Shown: positions 18,816 through 28,384, counted from the first letter of the stretch. The stretch: 64,000 nt of DNA from Acinetobacter bohemicus ANC 3994 (GCF_000367925.1 NZ_KB849164.1:1144898-1208897); one strand, 5' to 3'. Numbers and translations are program-made. The notes: a model not told the origin generated them from the letters alone.

Positions 18816-19352
18816 ATGGTCAAAAATGCATTACAGGCTCAATTACTAAAAGCAGGTTTAGTCGATAATAAAAAGGCTAAAAAACTGTCTAAACAGGCAG
18901 TTCATGAGCAACGTACTGGGCAAAGCGATGAAGCTGAATTAAAAGCGAAAATTGCACAAGATCAACAAGAGAAACTTGAAAAAGACCAAGCTTTAGACTT
19001 AGAGAAAAAACGTCTATTGCAAGGTAAAGAGCTGAAAGCTGCCATTGTTCAAATGATCAATCAGCATAAAATTCGTGATATCGATGGCGAAGTGTCCTAT
19101 CAATTTATTGATGAGAGTAAAGTCAAAAAGATTTATCTCAATCAACAAATTTATAATGCCCTTGTTTCTGGTTCATTGGTGGTTGCTAAAGAAAGTGATA
19201 GCTATGCCATTTTACCAAAAGCCTTAGCAGATCGTATCAATGACAAAATGGAAGGCTTCATTATTGTCAATAATTCTGAAAAGAATGAACAAATCACAGA
19301 TGAAGAAGATCCATACGCAGCATATGTTATTCCTGATGATTTAATGTGGTAA
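18816..19352 (+). CDS. DUF2058 (YaiL-like) cytoplasmic protein
   Basis: 178 residues from the ATG at 18816; the longer frame from 18741 overlaps the preceding gene and shows no family similarity. The N-terminus MVKNALQAQLLKAGLVDNKK then AKKLSKQ is the DUF2058 signature, followed by a highly charged, probably coiled region (residues 30-95) and a C-terminal domain with YQFIDESKVKKIYLN and DPYAAYVIPDDLMW. The family is described as nucleoprotein-associated; no enzymatic role is known to me. Fourteen bases separate it from the YoaK-like gene. Confidence 0.85.
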   Translation: MVKNALQAQLLKAGLVDNKKAKKLSKQAVHEQRTGQSDEAELKAKIAQDQQEKLEKDQALDLEKKRLLQGKELKAAIVQMINQHKIRDIDGEVSYQFIDESKVKKIYLNQQIYNALVSGSLVVAKESDSYAILPKALADRINDKMEGFIIVNNSEKNEQITDEEDPYAAYVIPDDLMW

Positions 19353-19375
19353 GTTCAGCGCATTTATAATTAAAA

Positions 19376-19408
19376 AGAGTGCAACTTATGTTCATATAAG
19401 CTGCACTC
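19376..19408. terminator. Hairpin between the DUF2058 gene and the MscS gene
   Basis: GAGTGCAACTTAT pairs with ATAAGCTGCACTC (one mismatch). The T-rich side (CTCTTTTTAA) is on the minus strand, although no minus-strand gene reads into it, so it may act as a weak bidirectional barrier. Confidence 0.4.
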
Positions 19409-19560
19409 CAACCAATATCCAAAAAATTAGCTCAATTTCGATACTCATGTCGTTAATTCAGTTTGAGTTCATGTATATAAAACGTTACCTTTAACTCTAA
19501 TTAAAATATAACTATATAAACTATAAAGAATTTTTAAATAACGATGCTAAAGGTGTACTT

Positions 19561-20832
19561 TTGGAGCATTTTGCTTTTATACAGAATATTCAAGATTGGT
19601 CAGATCAATTTCCATGGTTAGAAATGCTGAGCTCGCTAAGCCTGTTAATCTTGCTGGCAGCCCTCGCCAACTTTATTGCCAAACAAGTGGTGGTTCGAGG
19701 TATTCGTAAACTCATTTCCAAAATGAAATTTGCCAATAATGAAGTTTTATCCCAACACAGTGTGATCAGCCGCGTTGCAAATGTTGTCCCCGCTATTGTG
19801 ATTATGAATGGAATCGTGACTGTTCCATATCTTTCAGAAAAAATCATCACATTTGTTCAAATGGCCGCACAAGCATTTATTTTCCTCACCATTGCACTGG
19901 CAATTAGTGAGTTCTTAAGTATTTTTAATCTGCTTTATCAACGTAATCCAAAATCCAGAAATAAACCCATTAAAGGCTATTTACAACTGGTTAAGCTGAT
20001 TATTTTTATTGTCTGTGGCTTAATGATTTTAGGTACGTTCCTTAAAAAAGATGTTTTTACCTTACTTGCAGGCTTCGGAGCCATGGCTGCGGTACTTATG
20101 CTCGTGTTCCAAAATACTATTTTATCTTTGGTTGCATCAGTTCAAATTTCATCTTATGACATGGTTCGGATTGGCGACTGGATTGAAATGCCAACCTTAA
20201 ATGCAGATGGCGATGTCATTGATATGTCATTACATACCATTACCGTGCAAAATTTTGATAAGACCTTTACCACCATTCCAACCAATAAATTAGTCACTGA
20301 TACATTTAAAAACTGGCGTGGTATGGCACATGCTGGGGTTCGTCGCATCAAACGATCTATTTTTATAGATCAAAGTAGTGTGCATTTCATGAGTCTAGAT
20401 GAACAGAAAAAACTGAAAGCATTTTTATTGTTAGATCAATATTTAGATACAAAGCAAGATGAGTTAGAAAATTTCAATCAACAATTGTCTAACCAGTCTT
20501 TATACAACCAACGCCGTTTAACTAATTTAGGTACATTTCGGGCCTATGTCGAATTTTATCTTAAACAGCATTCAGGCATTGCACAAAATCAATCATTGAT
20601 CATTCGCCAATTACAACCAACCAGTGAAGGCTTACCCCTTGAAATTTATGCTTTTACCAATACCACGGTATGGAAGGATTATGAAGCAATACAATCCGAT
20701 ATCTTTGATCATCTGATTGCAATTATTCCAGAATTTGGGTTGAAAATTTATCAGGCACCTTCTGGTTCCGACTTTAAACAGTTCGCTGCGGTGTCAACGC
20801 CTGCCGTAAAATCCAATAATCTATTGGTTTAA
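19561..20832 (+). CDS. Mechanosensitive ion channel family protein (MscS/YbdG-like)
   Basis: 423 residues using a TTG start at 19561 with AAAGGTG upstream. Three or four N-terminal hydrophobic segments precede the MscS pore region AGFGAMAAVLMLVFQNTILS and the beta domain signature YDMVRIGDWIEMP, TVQNFDKTFTTIPTNKLVTD. The long C-terminal extension with NQRRLTNLGTFRAYVEFYLK matches the YbdG branch of E. coli rather than short MscS. The family opens on osmotic downshift. It stands alone, with a 15-bp perfect hairpin following. Confidence 0.87.
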   Translation: MEHFAFIQNIQDWSDQFPWLEMLSSLSLLILLAALANFIAKQVVVRGIRKLISKMKFANNEVLSQHSVISRVANVVPAIVIMNGIVTVPYLSEKIITFVQMAAQAFIFLTIALAISEFLSIFNLLYQRNPKSRNKPIKGYLQLVKLIIFIVCGLMILGTFLKKDVFTLLAGFGAMAAVLMLVFQNTILSLVASVQISSYDMVRIGDWIEMPTLNADGDVIDMSLHTITVQNFDKTFTTIPTNKLVTDTFKNWRGMAHAGVRRIKRSIFIDQSSVHFMSLDEQKKLKAFLLLDQYLDTKQDELENFNQQLSNQSLYNQRRLTNLGTFRAYVEFYLKQHSGIAQNQSLIIRQLQPTSEGLPLEIYAFTNTTVWKDYEAIQSDIFDHLIAIIPEFGLKIYQAPSGSDFKQFAAVSTPAVKSNNLLV

Positions 20833-20852
20833 AATGTTTTAATTCTTAAAAA

Positions 20853-20893
20853 CACGGTAAAACAATTACTGATATTGAAATTGTTTTACCGTG
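20853..20893. terminator. Strong hairpin after the MscS-type gene
   Basis: CACGGTAAAACAATT pairs perfectly with AATTGTTTTACCGTG (15 bp) around an 11-base loop. A T5 run follows on the minus strand; the plus side lacks a clear T-run. The rest of 20894-21212 holds nothing I can recognise. Confidence 0.55.
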
Positions 20894-21212
20894 AATGATA
20901 TAAAGATGGCTCATTTTTATTGGTTACAACAAAATTTCAAAATCGTCTATTCATTTTGCATTAAACTTTAGCCCTGCATAAACAAGAAACTACTCTTTCT
21001 GACAGTTTTTCTATTTATTTCAATAAATTGTATCTCTCAGCTGGCAATGTCTTAGCTCAAATATTTGTCTATAATCGTAGTGAGGCAGATCTATGCTGCA
21101 TGGCAGTATGTTAAAAAATGCAGTATTTATTTAATGTGGTCAATGAACACCATTCCCCTTTTTGGACAATAAAAAACTGCAATCAAGCATGACTAATTAA
21201 AAATATAAATAC

Positions 21213-21524
21213 CTACTTTTCTTCCCCCATACAAAGTTCAAAATAATGCTTACGGAAATTATCTACGATTTGCTGTTTGCCCAAATCAGTATTGAGTAAT
21301 AATTGGTCATATGCATCCTCAACTATAAGCTCATATACATCCTTAGAATCACCTTCAAACTCTAATGCTATTCTTTCTTGGGTTTCAATCGGCACGCCAT
21401 CCTGTCTTTGCTGCATGACTGTTGCAGCAAGATCTGCTATTTCACTGCATATTTGAGCTTCATTGCCTGAAGCAAATACAGCACTTGAAATAAATAAACA
21501 GCTTAATAAAATTAATCTTTTCAT
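21213..21524 (-). CDS. Small secreted protein, unknown function
   Basis: 103 residues. A signal peptide MKRLILLSCLFISSAVFASG is visible with a likely cleavage after VFA. The mature part has two cysteines, QICSEIADLAA and FELCMGEEK, that could form a disulfide, and a predicted helical QIVDNFRKHYFELC end. I do not recognise a named family, though its layout is that of small periplasmic helical proteins common in Acinetobacter. It is an isolated minus-strand gene. Confidence 0.6.
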   Translation of the reverse strand: MKRLILLSCLFISSAVFASGNEAQICSEIADLAATVMQQRQDGVPIETQERIALEFEGDSKDVYELIVEDAYDQLLLNTDLGKQQIVDNFRKHYFELCMGEEK

Positions 21525-21831
21525 AAGTAAATTCTATTTTTTTGTTCTTTATAGATTAGCAGATCACTCCCCATCTGAATCACATTGCCTCAATTTAATT
21601 AGAGAATGTGCCATTTCAGCCATACAACATTTTCACTAAACAACACAAACAAGGCATAAAATGCAGGTAATAGCCTCTCAAATTTTATAACAATGTTTGG
21701 TCGGATTTCGGGTAATCCTACATATGCTGCTTTATCTTGCTCGACTCAATCTAATGATAGGTATGATGATGCTATTCATCAATTTTGACCATTCAAAAAC
21801 CACTCGAAGGTGGTTCATTTTAGATTGCTTT
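21525..21831. other. Intergenic, terminator of the next gene only
   Basis: At 21796-21818 a hairpin AACCACTCGAAGGTGGTT terminates the gene at 21832 on the minus strand or separates the two genes. Nothing else is recognised. Confidence 0.35.
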
Positions 21832-22161
21832 TTATTGCTCTAATTGATTGCTCATCCAATGTAAAAATTCATTTTTTTGCAGAAAACTTGGCGCTGCATG
21901 AGCCAATATGGTTTGCTGTTTACCATTAAATACACCCTTATAGTTATAAGGTTTTACAGCTTCAAATGTAGACTTATCGCTCTCATGTAATGCACTCAAA
22001 AAAGTCTTCAATTGCATAAATTGACTTTGAGAATCGATTGTTGGTTTTTCTACAATGAAATTATAAATTTGTTCTAATATAAATTTAGGATTATTTTGCG
22101 GCACTCTTATGTTCCATACTTCATAGTCAATTTGCAATATTTTAAAGTATATTTCATACAA
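21832..22161 (-). CDS. Small protein of unknown function, paralogue of 27445-27786
   Basis: Up to 109 residues; a GTG at 22107 before PQNNPKFILEQIYNF is an alternative start, matching an ATG at the same place in the paralogue. From that point the two proteins are nearly identical through the C-terminal FLQKNEFLHWM and QLEQ, with only a few substitutions (for example SALHES against SELHEC). No signal peptide or membrane segment is seen. The family is unknown to me. Both copies are followed by the same AACCACTCGAAGGTGGTT terminator, so gene and terminator were duplicated together. Confidence 0.6.
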   Translation of the reverse strand: MYEIYFKILQIDYEVWNIRVPQNNPKFILEQIYNFIVEKPTIDSQSQFMQLKTFLSALHESDKSTFEAVKPYNYKGVFNGKQQTILAHAAPSFLQKNEFLHWMSNQLEQ

Positions 22162-22521
22162 TGCATCATGATGTTTTTATATTAAATTTATATAAACTTA
22201 TTGGAAAATAAAATAGTTAAAACAGTATCTTAAATTTAAAAAAATAGAGTATCAGTTAATTTTTTTGTACACACTTCTTATGATTATTCTTTAAAATTTA
22301 CTATCTTCTGAAAGCGACATAACCACAATGCTGAAAGATTATTGGCTTACTTTGCACCCTGCACCTTTTGAAATAATCAAAGCACAAGACATTCCCCATA
22401 AAGAAGAACGCTAAGCAATAATCAAATATTTCATACACACCATCAATGAGAAAATGGTATTTAAAAACCCATCCAGAGATGGGTTTACATGTATATCAGA
22501 CCAGCTCAATCATTTTTTGCA
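22162..22521. other. Intergenic with a possible 28-residue gene fragment
   Basis: On the plus strand 22328-22414 reads MLKDYWLTLHPAPFEII then KAQDIPHKEER and stops. It looks like the 3' end of a decayed gene, or a tiny ORF without a convincing ribosome binding site. The remainder is AT-rich with no other feature. Confidence 0.25.
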
Positions 22522-23568
22522 TTATTTAGTACCTAGAAACTCGAAGGGTTGAGTGACCTTAAATGATGAATTGGTTTTCCCCGCATAGGTTTTTGCCTGA
22601 TCTTGACCTAATTCCAGTTTTTTAGCCTGCCCATCATTAAAATTAATGTCTTTTAAATCTACCCAGAACACATTTGGTGATACCGCAGACTCAAAGAAAT
22701 ACAATCCTCTCTTATGATCGACAACAGTACGCCAGCGCGTAGAGGAAATGTTTGGCTCTTCTTCTGTATTTAAACCAAATGGTACTGAAGCATTACGGAT
22801 CACGCTAAATACACTTGCCAAAGAATGTTCTGGCGTTGCATTTTTTGGAATAGCGTTAATATAGAATGACGCTCTTGCAAATCGGTCTGCAGCACGGTTC
22901 GTTCCAGGCAACATGGTTGTACCGCCTATCTGTTTCCAATAACTATTTAACGCAAGTTGTTGTTCAAATATAGGAGAATTGGTCATCACCTGATAAGCAC
23001 GATTATGATGAATTACCTGCTTTCCATTAATATATTCAATAATTGCGCTATCGCCTGTTGCGTCTGAAATAGACAAATGCAATGTGGCAAGACGTTTTTC
23101 ACCAGGCACAGCATCTGTCACCACTACAAATGGTTCTTTTTCTAATGCTGCAATTGCTTCATTCACTGTTGCAAAATTATCTAAGACATATTGTGCCCAT
23201 AATGAAATGCTTAATGACGGCTTAGTCTTATTTTTAATATCAGGATATTCAGACTCAACCAACCAAAGTAAGTTTGCATTCAAGCCTTTCTCATTTACGC
23301 CATCCGTCGTGGAAATATCGTAACCTGTTGCAACAACACTGCCATATTTGGCAGTCCACTTTATCGAATTCGGTCCCGCCATACCATTACGCTTCACCTT
23401 GTTTGGTAAAATCCATAGATTTGTACCAATATCACTTTTCCAGTCCATAGAACGCGCGGTCATTACATCATTATCGCCGAGATAAACCACACGAGTACAT
23501 GCCATGGTTAGCTCTGCAACAATTAAAAGACCCGCAGCAAATAATCCTTTTTTTAGCATTTTAGTCAT
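22522..23568 (-). CDS. Secreted linear amide C-N hydrolase (choloylglycine hydrolase / penicillin V acylase family)
   Basis: 348 residues. A signal peptide ends at AELTMA and exposes Cys24 (CTRVVYLGDNDVMTARSMDW), the N-terminal nucleophile of this Ntn-hydrolase family; the Arg of CTR and the Asp of RSMDW are the expected active-site residues. GYDISTTDGVNEKGLNANLL and the Asn in QVMTNSPIFEQQL fit too. Gram-negative relatives cleave penicillin V and also N-acyl homoserine lactones, so a role in quorum-signal or amide degradation is possible. The box before the Cys (TMAC) is a poor lipobox. It is a single gene on the minus strand. Confidence 0.85.
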   Translation of the reverse strand: MTKMLKKGLFAAGLLIVAELTMACTRVVYLGDNDVMTARSMDWKSDIGTNLWILPNKVKRNGMAGPNSIKWTAKYGSVVATGYDISTTDGVNEKGLNANLLWLVESEYPDIKNKTKPSLSISLWAQYVLDNFATVNEAIAALEKEPFVVVTDAVPGEKRLATLHLSISDATGDSAIIEYINGKQVIHHNRAYQVMTNSPIFEQQLALNSYWKQIGGTTMLPGTNRAADRFARASFYINAIPKNATPEHSLASVFSVIRNASVPFGLNTEEEPNISSTRWRTVVDHKRGLYFFESAVSPNVFWVDLKDINFNDGQAKKLELGQDQAKTYAGKTNSSFKVTQPFEFLGTK

Positions 23569-23976
23569 TATGTTATCCTTTTAAAAATAGATAAATTTAG
23601 TCCAACGACAGGGCCATATTGGCAAATAGCCCAGTTAAAATTATTAGAATGGATAACATGTATATTTTATAAAGTTCATAAACACTCTCTTTATTATCAT
23701 GAATTTTCTATCATACGCTTATTGATTAATATATGACCAAGCATTCCATTTGTCATCTATTCTTGTTGTTTTTAGAAAAATGATAAACCGCCCTTTCAAG
23801 CGGTCTTTCATGATTTAAGCAAAGCCTACCTTTGATATGACAATATTTTCAGTGCAAAAATAGGTTTGGTTTAGAGTCATATTTGCAGATAGCTTTTCGT
23901 TAGAAAAAATGGCAATTGCAGCAACAACTCAACACTCAAATGTATCTGCCAGTCTTTATATTCTTTCAGCCAAAGA
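23569..23976. other. Intergenic, nothing firmly recognised
   Basis: About 400 bp. A plus-strand stretch near 23908-23979 reads MAIAATTQHSNVSASLYILS then AKD and stops; it may be a gene fragment. An imperfect hairpin (ACCGCCCTTTCAAGCGGT) lies at 23791-23808. Confidence 0.25.
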
Positions 23977-24156
23977 TTAATCTTTAAAAGGGTTCGTCAG
24001 GTTATTTTTAAACATCATAAATACCAGTAATGCACTTACCAATAGTAAAATCCCCACCATCACAAATAAAGGGTCACTTCTCGTTAAACCTAAAACAATC
24101 GCTAAAATAGCAAGAATAGATAAAATAGCGACCAGTCCCATTCCTAAAATAAGCAT
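23977..24156 (-). CDS. Small two-helix membrane protein, unknown function
   Basis: 59 residues on the minus strand. Two hydrophobic segments, LILGMGLVAILSILAILAIV and LFVMVGILLLVSALLVFMMF, are joined by the short polar turn LGLTRSDP and end with the polar tail KNNLTNPFKD. The ATG is preceded by a weak GGAATTTTT spacer. Composition and hairpin topology make it a convincing small inner-membrane protein; no family is recognised. It lies between the Ntn hydrolase and the DUF1003 gene. Confidence 0.6.
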   Translation of the reverse strand: MLILGMGLVAILSILAILAIVLGLTRSDPLFVMVGILLLVSALLVFMMFKNNLTNPFKD

Positions 24157-24374
24157 AAAAATTCCAAGATATTATGTAATTATGGTTTATATTTTTGGTT
24201 ATAAAAATTTCAAATTGATGTCATTTTTATTAAATCACTGTTCTATTATGTAACAGTCCTCACTTAGATGGTTTTTTATATAAAAACCCAATAAGATTGT
24301 ATTTTTTAATCATGAATTAAAAAGTTAAATTAATCCAATTGTCTTAGATCTTCAATAAAAATACCCATAAATTG

Positions 24375-25076
24375 TTAATACTTTTTGCTCATTTCAGATA
24401 ATAAATCCAGTTGAATTTCTTGTATTTGAGCAAGTCTATCCCACTGATGCATTAAAAGATGATCGAGTTTTTCATGTAAATGCTGGATTTCAAGCTCGGC
24501 TTTTAAGTTAATTTGATAATCATTCTGCGAACGCAATCTATCTTTTGCTTCTTGTCTATTTTGGCTCATCATAATAACCGGCGCTTGAATGGCGGCTATA
24601 CAAGATAGGATTAAGTTTAATAAAATAAAGGGATAAGGATCGGCAGGATGAACCACCACAACGACCGTATTCACAGTAATCCACACGGCTAAAAATATGG
24701 CAAAACAAATTAGAAATGCCCAGCTTCCGCCAAACGTCGCTATTCTATCAGCAAGCCGTTCTCCTAAAGTCCAGTGTTGATCCAGTTTATTCTCAACATT
24801 TTTTGTGATGAGCTCGTGCTGCTGCATACTTTTAATCACTTCATATTCAAGATCAGTGACTTCCCCTTTCTCCGATTTTAATAAGGAATGAACATACTGA
24901 ATTCGATACTTGGTCAAATCTGCTTGGCAAATATAGTCTTGAGGCGACCACTCTGGAAAATTATGTGAAATTTCTTCTGTAATCACTTTTCGTATCATCC
25001 CCATTGGAATGAGGCTTTTAATTGGGAAAGTTTTTCCACACACTAAACATTCATGACATTCTTTTTTTTCATTCAT
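24375..25076 (-). CDS. DUF1003 membrane protein
   Basis: 233 residues. The N-terminus has Cys7, Cys10 and Cys13 (CHECLVCGKTF), a likely zinc-binding knuckle. Two membrane segments (GSWAFLICFAIFLAVWITVN and PYPFILLNLILSCIAAIQAP) are followed by MMSQNRQEAKDR and a long polar helix ending near HEKLDHLL; this order is the DUF1003 signature. Function of the family is not established. Single minus-strand gene with AT-rich flanks. Confidence 0.85.
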   Translation of the reverse strand: MNEKKECHECLVCGKTFPIKSLIPMGMIRKVITEEISHNFPEWSPQDYICQADLTKYRIQYVHSLLKSEKGEVTDLEYEVIKSMQQHELITKNVENKLDQHWTLGERLADRIATFGGSWAFLICFAIFLAVWITVNTVVVVVHPADPYPFILLNLILSCIAAIQAPVIMMSQNRQEAKDRLRSQNDYQINLKAELEIQHLHEKLDHLLMHQWDRLAQIQEIQLDLLSEMSKKY

Positions 25077-25508
25077 GACCGCCCTCTTTTATCATCATTG
25101 TAGAATTAATGGATAAATATACCTAAGTACATTTTACTCATATTCAAACTTTTTGATTGTCTATATTGTTAATTTTTTCAACTGTAGATAGCACCAGCAA
25201 AATGATCAAAAACAATCATTTCCAATACTCTTCAATGCCTAAGAACCAGTTTTTGGCCGGCCTAATGCACTATCAAAATCTTTTTTTCCATCATCTTTAT
25301 TGAAACAAAATTCACACAGTAAAACAGGAAAAAATGCAGTAGTTCCAATTTAAAATTTGGTAGGTCTAATTAAACATAAAAGTTTATAGCAATATACCTG
25401 ATTAAATATCTAACAGTTAAATCATAAAAATTAAACTATTCTTTTGATTTATGCTGTAAAACAACATACTATTAAACGGGAAAATAATAATCAAATTAAT
25501 ATATTGTT
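25077..25508. other. Intergenic, promoters only
   Basis: 432 bp between the divergent DUF1003 and cyclase genes. No ORF, hairpin or repeat stands out; the last 100 bases are very AT-rich. Confidence 0.35.
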
Positions 25509-27077
25509 ATGTTATTTAAGTACATGATTTATCCACTAAAGCTCAATCTTAGAAAGTTAATTTTATTATTATCAGTTTTTAGTGTTTCAAGCTTATTTAT
25601 TGTTTCAGTTGTTGTAAGTTACTACATACAAAAACAACAACTTATCAGTAATTCTTTGTCAGTTAATCTTGAATATGCCTCAAAAATTGCTATAGGCACT
25701 GACAACCATTTTCAAACAATATTAAAAGAATTAGAATATAGTGCTTATGTCCTTGGTAATAACTTTGAAAACAATCAAATAACTCATTCCGAGGTTGAAC
25801 GCCTAAAAAATCAGTCTGATTACTTTAATAGTATTGTAATAGTGAATTCTAAAGGTGATTTTATAGATTATGCTCCGTCTCAACTTCATTTGAAAAAAGA
25901 TGCAGCCAATACAACTTTAGGGCTGCGAGAGTCTTTAGAGGCAAAAAGTACTTATATTTCAGCTCCATATTACTCTATTAGAAAAAATTTAATTATTTTC
26001 ATTTCTCAACCAATTTTTAATAACAAAAAAGAATTCATTGGCTATATTGGAGGTGCTATTTATCTAAAAGATAAAAATATTATTAGTGACTTACTTACAA
26101 TAAAATACGGTTACAAGAATAGCTACATGTACGTAGTTGATAAATCTAATAAAATAGTTTTTCATCCTGATGCTCGTAAAATTGGTAAGCAAATTTTAAA
26201 TAACTCAGGCTTAGCCTATATGAGAGAGAAAAAATCAGGAAGTCTTGAATTAATCAATTCTGACGGGATTAAAAATTTAGCAGGCTTTGCCCATATTCCG
26301 ACAACAGACTGGATTATTGTTTCTCAACAACCTACGAAAGAACTACTTCAACAAGCAACAACCATCATTTATAAAGTTGCACTGGTTATGCTTATTTTTT
26401 ATGCCTTTATATTTTTTATTGTATGGCAAGTTTCTTTACTTATTTCCTCACCCTTGAATAGCTTAGCAAAAATGGCTAGCCGACTTAATCAGCCCAACAT
26501 TGATTTAAATATTGCTAAAATTGAACCGTGGTATTTTGAAGTAAGAAGATTCAAGATTTCTTTATTAATGAGTGTACGTAATTTTTCTGAAAAAATATCA
26601 GAATTAAACAATAGGGTTAATACTGACCCACTCACAGGTTTCTATAATCGACGAGGAATGGATCTATTCGTTGATAGTTTTATCAAGACTGAAACTAAAT
26701 TTTCAGTTATTTACATCGATATCGATTTCTTTAAAAAAATTAATGATACATATGGTCATGATCAAGGTGATGTCGTATTAAACCAGATTGCGAGTTACAT
26801 CCGTGAAAACTTTAGAAGTAATGATATTTGTTGTCGTGTTGGAGGCGAGGAATTTATCATCCTTACGCCGACAACTAATATCGACATTGGCTACACAATT
26901 GCTGAAAGACTGAGAAAACGACTAGAATCTACCATGATTGGTTCAATAGGCCCTGTCACAGTCTCTATCGGAATAGCTCATTGGCCTAATGATGCTTTTG
27001 ATGTTCAAGAGGTATTTAAAAAAGCCGATAATAACCTATATAAAGCCAAAGCCGCTGGCCGAAATTGTATTCGATAA
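25509..27077 (+). CDS. Membrane diguanylate cyclase with extracytoplasmic Cache sensor
   Basis: 522 residues. An N-terminal transmembrane helix (about 18-38) and a second one (about 285-310, ALVMLIFYAFIFFIVW) bracket a double-Cache sensor of about 245 residues (VNSKGDFIDYAPSQ, ISAPYYSIRKNLIIFISQP, MYVVDKSNKIVFHPD). A C-terminal GGDEF domain follows, with DPLTGFYNRRGM and the active motif GGEEF near residue 444. It should make cyclic di-GMP from two GTP in response to an extracellular ligand. The inhibitory RxxD is not obvious upstream of GGEEF. Single gene. Confidence 0.9.
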   Translation: MLFKYMIYPLKLNLRKLILLLSVFSVSSLFIVSVVVSYYIQKQQLISNSLSVNLEYASKIAIGTDNHFQTILKELEYSAYVLGNNFENNQITHSEVERLKNQSDYFNSIVIVNSKGDFIDYAPSQLHLKKDAANTTLGLRESLEAKSTYISAPYYSIRKNLIIFISQPIFNNKKEFIGYIGGAIYLKDKNIISDLLTIKYGYKNSYMYVVDKSNKIVFHPDARKIGKQILNNSGLAYMREKKSGSLELINSDGIKNLAGFAHIPTTDWIIVSQQPTKELLQQATTIIYKVALVMLIFYAFIFFIVWQVSLLISSPLNSLAKMASRLNQPNIDLNIAKIEPWYFEVRRFKISLLMSVRNFSEKISELNNRVNTDPLTGFYNRRGMDLFVDSFIKTETKFSVIYIDIDFFKKINDTYGHDQGDVVLNQIASYIRENFRSNDICCRVGGEEFIILTPTTNIDIGYTIAERLRKRLESTMIGSIGPVTVSIGIAHWPNDAFDVQEVFKKADNNLYKAKAAGRNCIR

Positions 27078-27444
27078 TAATTCATTATTTTTAACATTCT
27101 GCCCAACCTAAAGCATGAAGCGTTATGCTGCTCTGAATGAGTAAGTTTACGTGATGCATCAATTAGCTACTTGCGCCAAAGCACTTCATTTCAGCGGAGA
27201 TAGTACATTTTAAGTTTGTAATTTTCTCTTTCTTGCAATGCCCGTTCAAGCATCGTCATATTAAAGCTAAACTCTCTGTTTCCCACTTTCGGGTTGAGTC
27301 ATGACCCAATCACCCTATTTTTTACATAGCGTAATTGTCGAAGCTTCTTTATTAAGATTTATCCATCAGTTCCAATAACATAAACAATGAGTGAAATATT
27401 GCTAGCAAAAAACCACTCGAAGGTGGTTCATTTTAAACTGCTTT
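27078..27444. other. Intergenic with a possible decayed ORF and the terminator of the next gene
   Basis: On the minus strand near 27180-27310 two frames read MTQPESGKQRV and then MTMLERALQERENYKLKMYY, suggesting a small gene broken by a frameshift. At 27410-27434 the hairpin AACCACTCGAAGGTGGTT ends the gene at 27445. Confidence 0.3.
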
Positions 27445-27786
27445 TTATTGCTCTAATTGATGACTCATCCAATGTAAAAATTCATTTTTTTGCAGAAAGC
27501 TTGGCGCTGCATGAGCCAGTATGGTTTGCTGTTTACCATTGAACACACCTTTATAATTATAAGGTTTTATAGCTTCAAATGTAGACTTATCACACTCATG
27601 TAATTCACTCAAAAAAGTCTTCAATTGCATAAATTGACTTTGAGAATCGATTGTTGGTTTTTCTACAATAAAATTATAAATTTGTTCTAATATAAATTTA
27701 GGATTATTTTGAGGCATTATTATGTTCCATAATTCGTAGTAAATTCGCAATAATTTTAAGGTATATTCTACATAGCGCATTGTCAT
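27445..27786 (-). CDS. Small protein of unknown function, paralogue of 21832-22161
   Basis: Up to 113 residues; the ATG at 27717 (MPQNNPKFILEQIYNFIVEK) is the likelier start because the two copies agree from there on. It shares nearly the whole sequence with the gene at 21832, including the terminator. The 5.6 kb between the copies carries the Ntn hydrolase, DUF1003 and cyclase genes. Function unknown; no membrane segment. The upstream parts of the two genes differ more than the coding parts. Confidence 0.6.
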   Translation of the reverse strand: MTMRYVEYTLKLLRIYYELWNIIMPQNNPKFILEQIYNFIVEKPTIDSQSQFMQLKTFLSELHECDKSTFEAIKPYNYKGVFNGKQQTILAHAAPSFLQKNEFLHWMSHQLEQ

Positions 27787-27917
27787 ATTATTACATTTTC
27801 ATATTTCAGTAACATAAATTTTTAATAAAAAATTAGAAAAACAGTGTTTTAAGTTTAACTAAACAAAAATATAATTAAACGAATTTAAAATATCTCCCCC
27901 CTCTTTCTCTCGCTCAA

Positions 27918-28139
27918 TCATATCAAAATGCTCACCGGTACACGTTTCCAAAACAATATTTTAATATTATTTGGCTTAAACTTAATTGAATATTGGGATT
28001 GGTTGATAATATCAATTTTATAATTTTTGCGATAAGTTTTATTGTCAAGCAGCCTAGACTCCCCCCCAATAATAAAAAGAGAAACCCCATCAACATCTCG
28101 AATGTAACAGGGTTTGATGTGCCCTAATATGCTTAACAA
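27918..28139 (-). CDS. Doubtful 73-codon ORF
   Basis: The product would read MLSILGHIKPCYIRDVDGVS then LFIIGGESRLLDN and a basic, Asn-rich C-terminus. The composition is protein-like in the middle, but no family is recognised and no good ribosome binding site precedes the ATG. It could be the fragment of a longer decayed gene in this accessory interval. Confidence 0.25.
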   Translation of the reverse strand: MLSILGHIKPCYIRDVDGVSLFIIGGESRLLDNKTYRKNYKIDIINQSQYSIKFKPNNIKILFWKRVPVSILI

Positions 28140-28266
28140 TGTGCAGTATTAATTATCTTTACCACATTTTCGGCATTCACGATATTGACCATCATCGATG
28201 ATTGAAACTATAGGCATGAATGCCAAATAATGTACGCAAAGAAATAAAGCATGGTCTGCTCCATGC

Positions 28267-28384
28267 AAAAAAAAGCCCACACATGGAAGTATGGGCTAAA
28301 ACTTAAAATACCTTAAAGGTATTGGAAACCACAGCTAGTTTCTGCTGGCCATTCTCCACACTAATCGAGTCAGTTACAGTGGCG
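28267..28384 (-). ncRNA. C4-like structured small RNA, copy 1
   Basis: Read on the minus strand: a conserved GCCACTGTA, a hairpin AGAAACTAGCTGTGGTTTC, a second hairpin AATACC-loop-GGTATT, the linker TTAAGTTTTA, and a terminator hairpin AGCCCATACTTCC then ATGTGTGGGCT followed by eight T. The copy at 51093-51210 has the same layout, with the second stem changed to AACGCC/GGCGTT, that is, compensatory changes that keep pairing. The layout resembles the C4 antisense RNA family (RF01695) and the multi-copy C4-like small RNAs reported in A. baumannii. The family name is from memory; the structure is seen. Confidence 0.7.
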
